The notes under the pieces are model-generated. The model worked only from the letters and a program-made list of their open reading frames with translations. It ran no database searches and was not told where the DNA came from. The translations under genes and the position numbers were made by a program. A stretch of DNA of 9,298 bases, taken from assembly GCA_030672115.1 (NCBI GenBank), contig DAOVGZ010000034.1, forward strand, positions 1-9,298, written 5' to 3'. The DNA is from a bacterium (lineage in GTDB: Bacteria; Babelota; Babeliae; Babelales; Vermiphilaceae). Every line of letters starts with the position of its first letter. The stretch's first letter is position 1. This document shows, one piece after another, positions 1 through 7,400 of this stretch.

Positions 1-643
1 ATCTTTTTTGAAAAAAACAAGGCCATATATATCGTTTTTTGATAAAAATGTTGTTTTCTACGCGTATAATAGTTTCTCAAATGAAAAGATGCAACAATTG
101 AAAAAACTTGCAAAAAAAGTGTTGCCTTCTGCCAAAGAATGCGAACGTTTATGTTTGAGTGCATTGGCAAATAATTATATTTCGAAAAACAAATGTTCTA
201 TGATTGATCCAGAACCTTTTCGTTGGGCTCAAGAGAAAAAAATAAACTTTTTGCCTCTAATATATTTTTTAAGAATGACATCTTCTTCTAAAGCATGTTT
301 ATATGAGAATGAAAAATTTGAAGAATTTAAAAAAAAGAGATTTTGGTTTAAAGGTAAATTAAAAACACTTTTTTGTCCTGTTAAGCAGATAAAAGATATA
401 AAAAATCTTCGCTGGAAATTACATACCTCTAAGAATTGTAACCATAAGAGTTATTTTCATTTATGGTGCGAAAATGGTTTAAGTTTTAATGGTGTTGCCA
501 AATGTGATTTAGATTTATTGTTGGATCGTCATGATTCAGAAGTAAAAAATATTCTTAATACTTTTATTAAAAAATACAATAAAAAATATTCACGAGAGCA
601 TTTTCATAAACTTTATGATGTTGTTGTTACAACAGATCTTTAA
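1..643 (+). CDS. Hypothetical protein, 5' end cut by window edge
   Basis: The frame is open from the left edge to a TAA at 641-643, giving at least 213 codons. A TTG at 8-10 and an ATG at 89-91 are possible starts, but no ribosome binding site is visible before the TTG and the frame continues leftward through serine and phenylalanine codons, so the true start is probably upstream. The visible product is lysine-rich with scattered cysteines, no obvious membrane segment, and an aromatic stretch (LPLIYFLRM) near the middle. I recognise no family. The gene ends one base before a duplicated piece of the reverse-strand phosphatase gene, so the two converge tail to tail. No clear terminator follows. 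Codon use resembles the other genes, which supports real coding. Confidence 0.6.
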   Translation, partial: SFLKKTRPYISFFDKNVVFYAYNSFSNEKMQQLKKLAKKVLPSAKECERLCLSALANNYISKNKCSMIDPEPFRWAQEKKINFLPLIYFLRMTSSSKACLYENEKFEEFKKKRFWFKGKLKTLFCPVKQIKDIKNLRWKLHTSKNCNHKSYFHLWCENGLSFNGVAKCDLDLLLDRHDSEVKNILNTFIKKYNKKYSREHFHKLYDVVVTTDL

Positions 644-644
644 A

Positions 645-779
645 TTTAATTAAATAATTGTGGAAAAACACAAAACGTTGATGCTGGTGGTTTTGGTACT
701 TGCAAAATTTGAGCAAAACTGTTTGCAAATTGCATCATAGAAACTCGTTTTGTTATCTGTTTTTTTTCAAATATTCCTT
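645..779 (-). pseudogene. Duplicated 3' fragment of the PafA-like phosphatase gene
   Basis: These 135 bases match 2056-2190 at 133 positions with no indel (differences at 651 and 660; constant offset 1411). Read on the minus strand the fragment corresponds to the last 43 codons and the stop of the phosphatase at 2057-3706, starting at its Gly507. Both differences change an amino acid, so the fragment would end PQLFN where the full gene ends PKLFD. The codon just before the fragment (778-780) reads TAA in frame, and no start codon or ribosome binding site serves it, so it cannot make the enzyme. The lack of decay suggests a recent copy. It is also the left member of a direct repeat pair flanking the gene at 921-1973. 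Confidence 0.9.
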
Positions 780-920
780 AAACTTTAAAAGACCAAAAAA
801 TTTACCTAGAAGGAAGAAGCCCCTCTGCTTGAATTTTTTTCTCTGTATATGATACCGTTGGCAATAGAAAAGGGAGAAAAATATTTTTTTTAAGAGGCTA
901 ATTAAAAGAGGAGAAATTTG
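780..920 (+). promoter_or_regulatory. Leader region of the secreted HxxH/GxxH protein gene, possible promoter
   Basis: This stretch follows the duplicated fragment and leads into the gene at 921. A TATGAT (848-853) could be a -10 box. The nearest -35-like sequence, TTGAAT at 829-834, is only 13 bp away, which is too close for a good sigma-70 promoter, so the assignment is weak. The ribosome binding site GAGGAG at 908-913 is strong and lies 7 bases before ATG 921. Nothing else coding was seen here. Confidence 0.3.
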
Positions 921-1973
921 ATGAAGTTTCTAAAAAATACAATCGTAGGTTTTTTGATGCTTTGCTGTACAATGCCAATTTTTGGGCGGGTAACGAGATC
1001 TGTTTGTTTAGAAAAAGATGATCAAAAAATTTTTTTGCTACATGATGTACATTCTGTAGGATTTTTTTCTGCCGCCGATGAATGTTTAAAATCTCCCAAA
1101 CAGATAAAGGACATTAAACTTTATGCAAAGCTAAACAATATTTTAATCTTAATAGAAGGGCTAGATTATACTCCTGAAAAGGATGATTGCAATGACATGT
1201 GGAATGTTCAAATTGAATGTGCTAAAGAAAAAATCGATATGGTTAATATTGACGTAAGACCCAGTGCAACAAAACAACTTAACGAAAAACTTTCAAAAGA
1301 AGAACTTACAAAAGAATTTTTAAATTCAGTAAATAGAGTTTATTCCTGGTATGAAAAAAATAAAGTTTTTTTTAAAATTTTTATTGAAAAAATAGAATTT
1401 GAAAAAAACTTTATTTTTGATCAGTTTTTAGAGTCCATTGATAAAGGTCGGTTCAAAAAAAATCTATTAAATAAAAAAATAGAGACTGTTGACCGTTTTT
1501 CGAAAGAAGTTTTTCTGCTCCAAATAAACAGTGTTTTTGTACTTTTTCCTGAAATTGAAGCAGCATTAAAAATAAAAAGTTCAAAAAACAAAAAAATAAT
1601 TGCATTTATTGGTGAAGACCATGCAGAAAATCTTGAAACGTTTTTGATTAAAGACGGATGGAAGATAAAAAAAATAAAAGAAGAAAAAATTATAGTAAAA
1701 GATGAAAATAAAGCTCAAAGCATTAATAAAGAACATCTAGATTTAGAATTATTTTTTAGAGCATGCGATAGAGCATGCTCTAAAAAATATAAAAAACTTT
1801 GTGAAACATACGAAGCAATGGAAAAAAAGAATAGAGATAAGGTCAGGGAGCTTAAGTTTTTAGAAGAACAAGAACAAGAAAAGAAGGTGCCATTAAATAA
1901 AAAAACAACCATCGGTTCTTGGATTAAAAATATTGCGTTAGGTGTTTGGCCTTGGGGGAAAAGTAAAAAATAG
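921..1973 (+). CDS. Secreted HxxH/GxxH protein, possibly TraB/ChaN/EreA-like
   Basis: The product has 350 residues. ATG 921 is chosen over the TTG at 918 because GAGGAG (908-913) is 7 bases from it. Residues 1-22 form a signal peptide (basic start, hydrophobic GFLMLCC core, likely cleavage after FG), so the protein is exported. The body carries HDVH (41-44), LIEG with Glu79, DVR (111-113) and GEDH (231-234). An N-terminal histidine motif, a following glutamate, an arginine and a late GxxH is the pattern of the TraB/TIKI, ChaN and erythromycin-esterase-like groups, so a metal-dependent hydrolase or haem-binding role is possible. The first motif lacks the usual glycine, so this is tentative. 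Residues 270-325 are a charged, probably helical region and the end is a short hydrophobic stretch with a basic tail. The gene is monocistronic with its own terminator and lies between two 135-bp direct repeats. Confidence 0.8.
   Translation: MKFLKNTIVGFLMLCCTMPIFGRVTRSVCLEKDDQKIFLLHDVHSVGFFSAADECLKSPKQIKDIKLYAKLNNILILIEGLDYTPEKDDCNDMWNVQIECAKEKIDMVNIDVRPSATKQLNEKLSKEELTKEFLNSVNRVYSWYEKNKVFFKIFIEKIEFEKNFIFDQFLESIDKGRFKKNLLNKKIETVDRFSKEVFLLQINSVFVLFPEIEAALKIKSSKNKKIIAFIGEDHAENLETFLIKDGWKIKKIKEEKIIVKDENKAQSINKEHLDLELFFRACDRACSKKYKKLCETYEAMEKKNRDKVRELKFLEEQEQEKKVPLNKKTTIGSWIKNIALGVWPWGKSKK
1752..1787. repeat. Perfect 15-bp inverted repeat inside a coding region
   Basis: The left arm TTTTTTAGAGCATGC (1752-1766) is exactly complementary to the right arm 1773-1787, with a 6-base loop GATAGA. 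It lies in the gene at 921-1973 and encodes the duplicated RAC-D-RAC part of the protein. Each arm also contains the palindrome GCATGC. The T tract comes before the stem and the A tract after it on both strands, so it is not a standard intrinsic terminator. Confidence 0.9.
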
Positions 1974-1998
1974 ATTAAAAAGCGTTTAAATTATGTAG

Positions 1999-2032
1999 AG
2001 GCTTTGGGGTAAAATCCAGGGCCTTTTCTTTT
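1999..2032 (+). terminator. Rho-independent terminator of the gene at 921-1973
   Basis: AGGCTTTGG (1999-2007) pairs with CCAGGGCCT (2016-2024) across an 8-base loop. This gives nine pairs, two of them G-U, followed by TTTCTTTT. It starts 26 bases after the stop codon at 1973. The upstream flank has no A tract, so it should act only on the plus strand and does not explain termination of the convergent phosphatase gene. Confidence 0.7.
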
Positions 2033-2055
2033 ATACAATTTTTATATCTATAAAC

Positions 2056-2190
2056 TTTAATCAAATAATTTTGGAAAAACACAAAACGTTGATGCTGGTG
2101 GTTTTGGTACTTGCAAAATTTGAGCAAAACTGTTTGCAAATTGCATCATAGAAACTCGTTTTGTTATCTGTTTTTTTTCAAATATTCCTT
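2056..2190 (-). repeat. Right copy of the 135-bp direct repeat (phosphatase 3' end)
   Basis: This is the partner of 645-779, in the same orientation and spaced by 1411 bp. It starts one base beyond the stop codon of the phosphatase gene and covers that gene's last 43 codons. Recombination between the two copies would remove 1411 bp, including the whole gene at 921-1973, and leave the phosphatase reading frame complete, ending either in KLFD or QLFN depending on the crossover. Confidence 0.9.
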
Positions 2191-3706
2191 TTTGATAAAA
2201 GATAAGTGGGACATGTGTGTTGTGTTCATATGGTGTTCTGTGTGCCGCTCCATGCTTATATTTGGTTGTTTGACAAAAAGGATCTAGTTGAATGATAAGG
2301 TCGCCACTTCTGTCTTGGTATATTTGATTTTTATAAAATGATTTAATATCGGTTGGTTCAAATGTTGAATGTAACAACTCTTTTTTTGTCCACGCTCGTT
2401 TAATGCCAGGCTCATTGGTGAAAAAAGTTATAAGGTCTTTTTGTATTTGCTTTTTGGTTTTTTTGTCTAGAGTAGCAAGTTTTTTAGTATCAAAATAAAA
2501 TTGTGGTGTTTTATAAGCTGAAATTATATTGGAAATAGAATGTTTTTTTTCAATAAAGTTATTTGCTCGTTGTATAAGATTGTTTTCGTCAATTCGTTTA
2601 GCGGTGGAGATTCCTTTTTTTTGGCAATATTCTGGAATTGGTGTAACACCATGATCTGCTGTCAAAGCAAATAAAATATTTTTTTTATTTGCTTTTTTTT
2701 CTACTTTTTTTATAAAACTTTTCAATTGATTATCCAGATGATAAAGCATATCAATAGCTTCTGTGCTATTTGGACCAAAATGATGTCCGACCTTATCAAG
2801 CGCACTCAGCGATATCCATAAAACAAATTTGTCTTGATTATTTTTTGTCATATTTTGGTTGATACATTCTAATGCTAAATCAAGCAGTAATTGATTTGCA
2901 TATGGTGTCATAATCATGAGTTGGTATGGTTTTTTTTTATTGCTAAAGTCGACAAGGGGTAAAGGTGTATCAATAATGCTTTTTTGGAAGGTTGTATTTT
3001 CATAGTGATCGTTTTTTACAAAGTTGTATGCTTTGCTATTTTTTTTGTACGCGTGTTTCCAAGTAATTGTTTTTGATGCATTGATATTTTTTTGAGCATT
3101 AAAATTTTTGATCCATGATGGAAGTTTTTTAAAATATGCTTTGCTTGTTGTAAAATCTCCATTATCAAACCAAATAGCTTTTCCTAGTTTTCCGGCGGTT
3201 AAAATGGAAGCTCGAGATTTATATGAAATGGAAAAAACTTTTTGTGCAGTACTGTTTTGTTGATATAAAACTGTTTGATCAGAAATAGTTTCTACCATCA
3301 GGTGTTGTGAAGATTTTCCATAAGGTTTGTAAGAACCGTCTTGTGCAAATACTGCTGCATGTGCTGAAGTATCGTCGCTACATTTTATTTTTTTTCCATC
3401 TGGTGAGTACCATCCATTTGCAATGATTCCATGATCTTTTGCAAAGCATCCAGTGCTAAGGGCTGCATGACCAGTTGCAGTTGCAGGCATAGCATGAGGA
3501 AAATATGCATTTTCATAAACAATGCCGTTATTAAGTAAAAATTTTAAACCTCCGTTAAGATGAGGTTTTATTTGATTAAGGTAGTGATGAGCAAATTGAT
3601 CAACAACAAAAATGATAGATAGTTGCGGTGCGCTATATATTGTTCGAAAAAAAATAGAGAAAAAAATAATAAAAATTTTTGAAAAACGATAAGCAATATC
3701 ATTCAT
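2057..3706 (-). CDS. Exported PafA-like alkaline phosphatase superfamily enzyme
   Basis: The 549-residue product starts at ATG 3706, with AAAGGA (plus-strand 3713-3718) six bases upstream. Residues 1-26 are a signal peptide ending YSA, so it acts in the periplasm or outside. The two-metal phosphatase set is visible: Asp36 (VVDQF), nucleophile Thr76 in TATGH (76-80), Asp304 and His308 (LDKVGHH), Asp351-His352 (TADHG), and His489 in HGAAHRTPYEHNTHVP. Asn98 (ANGW) and the Lys163-x-Arg165 pair in SYKSRA match the phosphate-contacting residues known in Elizabethkingia PafA, pointing to phosphomonoesterase rather than diesterase activity. Length fits PafA-like enzymes (about 550). The likely job is taking phosphate from organic phosphomonoesters. 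It is transcribed alone, divergent from the recO-like gene. A copy of its last 43 codons lies at 645-779. Confidence 0.92.
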   Translation of the reverse strand: MNDIAYRFSKIFIIFFSIFFRTIYSAPQLSIIFVVDQFAHHYLNQIKPHLNGGLKFLLNNGIVYENAYFPHAMPATATGHAALSTGCFAKDHGIIANGWYSPDGKKIKCSDDTSAHAAVFAQDGSYKPYGKSSQHLMVETISDQTVLYQQNSTAQKVFSISYKSRASILTAGKLGKAIWFDNGDFTTSKAYFKKLPSWIKNFNAQKNINASKTITWKHAYKKNSKAYNFVKNDHYENTTFQKSIIDTPLPLVDFSNKKKPYQLMIMTPYANQLLLDLALECINQNMTKNNQDKFVLWISLSALDKVGHHFGPNSTEAIDMLYHLDNQLKSFIKKVEKKANKKNILFALTADHGVTPIPEYCQKKGISTAKRIDENNLIQRANNFIEKKHSISNIISAYKTPQFYFDTKKLATLDKKTKKQIQKDLITFFTNEPGIKRAWTKKELLHSTFEPTDIKSFYKNQIYQDRSGDLIIQLDPFCQTTKYKHGAAHRTPYEHNTHVPLIFYQKGIFEKKQITKRVSMMQFANSFAQILQVPKPPASTFCVFPKLFD

Positions 3707-3847
3707 ATAGTTTCCTTTAAAAATATATTATTTTTTATGAACATAATCGTAATATATCTAATGTTTAAAAAGAAATGTTTTTCTGTTTTTAAAGTATGAT
3801 GTACTATTGTTTTATATATAAAAATAATCTTTTAAGGATGTAGTAAA
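3707..3847. promoter_or_regulatory. Divergent intergenic region, promoters expected in both directions
   Basis: These 141 bases separate the start codons of two divergent transcripts and must hold promoters for both. On the plus strand TATGAT (3795-3800) resembles a -10 box but has no convincing -35 at the right distance, and TTCTGT (3781-3786) with TATTGT (3804-3809) is a weak 17-bp-spaced alternative. No clear operator or palindrome was seen. AAGGA at 3834-3838 is the ribosome binding site of the forward gene. Confidence 0.45.
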
Positions 3848-4435
3848 GTGAAAAAACATAGCGGGATTGTTTTAAGAAAAAAATATAAAGGACAACATAA
3901 GTATGTTGTTTTTGATAGGGATGAAGGTAAAATCATTTGTTCATCGTATGATTGCGATTTGATTTTGGGTTCATTAATTTGTTATCACCTGGAAAAAAAA
4001 AGAGTAATGTTTGTGCTGCAAGATATTCAATTGATAGATGTTCTTTTTGATATTGCAAGAACTGATATTTTGTTTTTACATCATATTTTAGAGCTTTGTT
4101 ATTATTTTTTACCTCATCAAGCTCTTTGCATACAAACATTTGATTTTTTATTACAACTTTTTACGGTAACAGATTGTGTGACAACTGGTGCTCGTAAAAA
4201 GATTTTTTTATTTAAACTTTTGGTCTCATTTGGCTTCTATTGTGAGTATGCGCCGTTATCGAACTTTGTTTTTAATTATTTGAGTTCCGAATCTATTGAC
4301 AGGCTCGCAGATTCATACCTACATTTAGAACTCGAAAGAGATTTAGATACATGGTTGTATTCTTGTGTAGGAGCACATCCTTATTTTAAAGATTTTAAAA
4401 CAGTTCACTTTCTAAAAACGATTAGGTTGCCATGA
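3848..4435 (+). CDS. recO: Divergent RecO-like DNA repair protein
   Basis: The product has 195 residues from a GTG start at 3848, chosen because AAGGA (3834-3838) lies 9 bases upstream; the ATG at 3838 is followed at once by a stop. The N-terminus (HSGIVLRKKY, then VVFDRDEGKI) resembles the RecO OB-fold, where an IVL-R strand is followed by a G-(K/R) turn. Residues 75-105 (ILELCYYFLPH, then FDFLLQLF) and 119-130 (IFLFKLLVSFGF) resemble the helical RecO C-terminal domain. RecO helps RecR load RecA on SSB-coated single-stranded DNA. The protein is shorter than usual RecO (about 240) and lacks a zinc-finger CxxC pair. Similarity is at pattern level only. The stop overlaps the next start (ATGA), so the two genes should be co-transcribed and translationally coupled. 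Confidence 0.6.
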   Translation: MKKHSGIVLRKKYKGQHKYVVFDRDEGKIICSSYDCDLILGSLICYHLEKKRVMFVLQDIQLIDVLFDIARTDILFLHHILELCYYFLPHQALCIQTFDFLLQLFTVTDCVTTGARKKIFLFKLLVSFGFYCEYAPLSNFVFNYLSSESIDRLADSYLHLELERDLDTWLYSCVGAHPYFKDFKTVHFLKTIRLP

Positions 4436-7400
4436 CAAAAAAATATTCGCTTTGGTTATTGTTATTTTTATTTTTCAGCAGTAATAGTTTTGGTGGAGCG
4501 TTTATAAAAACGTTTCAAGAAGGCATGGGGACAGAGAAACTTTTTACGACTATTATCGATGAAAAGAAAAAACAGCTTGAAGCTTTGCAAGAAAATTTAA
4601 AGAAAGTTCAACAAGATTCAGAAAAATTTTCCGCAACTGCAAAAGCAAGTTTAGAAGTAATAGCAACGAAAGCTGCCGCTGTTAGGTCTACCATAAGGCA
4701 AGAGCCACAAAATGAAGAGTTTTTAAATAGTAAATTGTCTTTGCTTAATGAACTGTATGAAGCCAAAAAAGATAGACAGCAAGCATATAAGCAAAGTATT
4801 GAATTTTCCCAAGATCATATTTCTTTGCTCCAGTCGTATCTTGAAGATCCAAATTTAGAAAATTATATTAAGGAATACGCCGGAGAGCGTAAAACAGTTT
4901 ATTCTTTTGAAAACTTACAAGAACTTAACACAATGGTTTTAGTTCAAAATAATAATGTTGGACATTTAGAAAAACAAGAAAAAAATGCGACCGTAGAGCT
5001 GGAAAGCAGAAAGTATAGTCTTGATTCTGCAATTAAAAATCACAAAGAGAAAAAGCAGGAGTTTAAGGATTTTGCAACTTCTCCGGGTGAAAAAGATTCT
5101 GGAGAAATGTTTGGATTTGATGAAAAACAAAAAAGAGTGTTGCTTGAATTGCAAGAAGAGCTTAGTTTTGAAAAATCAGAACTAGCAAATGTTTGGTTAG
5201 ATGCAACGAATAATAAAGTTGAACAAATTAAAACAAAGCTTTTTGTAGCTCGATTACAACGTAAAACCTTAGAGAAATTAGTAACAATTGTTCGTCCATT
5301 AGTAACTATTTCTGATCAAGATCTTGCTGTTGCGCGGACACAATTTAATAAGAAAAAACAAAATTCATTAGCAATTAAAGGGAAATATCGTTGGCAAGAA
5401 GAAATAATTGCAAAAGAAAATGAAAATATAACAAATGAGTTGGAAAAGATCAGCAAGCAGTATGCAATTGCTCTTGGTGGAAAATTAGATGAATGGGCTG
5501 TTGAAGCAAAGCAAGCTGCAGGATCATATGTTGATCTTATAAAGCTTGGGAATCTCAATAGCCAGTATCTTTTTAATGAAAGAAAAAAAGAGATTTTAGA
5601 AGCTCAAATTTCTTTGGAAGACGAAAAACTTCGATATAAAAAATTACAAACAGATGTAAAGACTTCGTTTCATGGTATAAAATCAGGGAAATTTAATTCT
5701 GAGGTAGAAAAGAATAAAGAAGTTGAAAAGTATGATATTTCAGAAGTAGAAATAGCTGCAACGGTTGCTAAGTTTAAAGAACGAGAAAATGCTGCAACAG
5801 GATTGCTAAATGCACAAAAACGTGCGCGCGAAAATATAAAAACATTTTTAGAAGATGTACAAAAAAAACGTTCAATTGTTTTCAGTAAGTCTCCAAAAGA
5901 GTTTAATCAGGTTCTGATGTTACTTAAAGGTGCAAAGTTAAAAGTGCAAGCGCTTATTAATGTAACAGAAAAAATGATTGGGCTTTATCGTGATATTGTT
6001 GCAACATCGCAAAATGCACGAGGGCAAATAGTATTTATTGTTAGTGAGTTAGAAGCTACAATTAGTCCACTGAGTAGATCTGAAGAAGCAATAAAATTTG
6101 AAGAAGTAAAAAACCTTTATCCTGATATTAAGCGTTTTTCTTTAGATTTTTATACTTCTGTAAAATTATTTAGTTTGAGCAGTTTGGTAAATAAAATAAA
6201 AAATTCATTTCCACGCACAATGGATTTATTGTGGCTTATTATGAAGTTGCTCTTATTGTTTATTTTTCTTTTTGTAGGAAGAAGATATATAAAAAAAGGA
6301 TCCGAGTGGCTTTCTGAATTTACGCAAAAGAAAGGTGTTTTTGTTACTTTGATACAAGCCTTTTTAGAATTTGTTTTGCATTATTCGTTTGCTTTTTTTG
6401 TATGGATTATGTTGTTTGCAGGTATTCGTTTTGGTGTTTTGCCTGAATATGGACTGCAAATGTTGTTTTATTTAATTTCTATTCCATATTTCTTGTATTT
6501 TGCTAATAGATTTTTACAAAAAATTATTGTTCTTAATCAAGCGAATAGTCATCTTATTTTAACAAAACAGTTTCAATCGCGATTTTACTTTATCGTTTCA
6601 ACACTCCTTTATTCTACGATTATTATTCAGTTGTTCAGAACAGCATTTATTTTAGGGCCGTATCAAGAATCAGAGTTGCCAAAAATAATTATGGCACTTA
6701 ATTTTATTATTTTTCAGGTTAGTTTGATTTTTTTAATTACCAAAGATCAGGTACTTAATCTTATTCCAACATCTACTGCCGCGTGGAAGCAGGCATATGC
6801 GCAGGTTGATAAGTATTTTTATCTTATTTTGTCATTTTTGATTGCAATCATTGTTATGATTAACCCCTATGTTGGGTTTGGGCAATTGGTTCGTTATGTT
6901 ATTTTTAGATTATTTTTAACGGTCATTCTTTTGCGTCTTTTATATTGGATGCAAGCAGCTTTAAAAAAAGTTTCTTCCCGATTGTTTTTTTCTATGGATG
7001 AAGATGCAGCCAAAGAGCGTTTTGATTCTGCAAAAAGTTGGTATGGCGTTTTTATGATTTTTCTTTTTTTAATTTTGGCATTTATTGGTTTTTTAGGGGC
7101 AGCAAAAATTTGGGGTTGGGCCATAAAAGTTGAAGATCTTAAAACGTGGATGACTGTTGGAAGACAATTTTCTGTTCTTTCATTATCGAAAGTTTTAGGG
7201 TTTATTGCGGCTGGATTCTTACTTGCTTTTGGATTTAATAAATTTGTACTCAGAAGGATTTTTGATTTATTGCTTGTAGAGATGGGTATACAGCAAGCTG
7301 TTATTGGTCTGACTCGATATTTGATCATTATAGCGTTAACTTTTGTAGGTTTAGACAATGTTGGGCTTGGTGAGCTTACCAAATGGCTCCTTGGTGTTCT

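Noticed and set aside
611..633. TGTTG-TTA-CAACA hairpin at the end of the first gene as a terminator
   Set aside because: It is a short five-pair stem within the coding region and no T tract directly follows it.
812..840. AAGC/GCTT hairpin followed by a T run, as a terminator before the gene at 921
   Set aside because: The stem has only four pairs and the T run is displaced by several bases, so it is too weak to call.
391..1110. Shared QIKDIK peptide in the genes at 1-643 and 921-1973, suggesting homology
   Set aside because: The match is six residues of common lysine- and isoleucine-rich composition with no extension on either side.
1715..1912. Reverse-strand open frame of 65 codons inside the gene at 921-1973
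   Set aside because: It is antisense to a gene with a good ribosome binding site, and its composition (serine, phenylalanine and leucine runs) is what reverse complement of lysine- and glutamate-rich coding gives.
4966..7382. Several reverse-strand open frames of 62-162 codons within the channel gene, and a similar one at 3933-4139 in the recO-like gene
   Set aside because: All are shadows of the forward genes, without ribosome binding sites or recognisable motifs, and the forward protein is strongly supported by MscS signatures.
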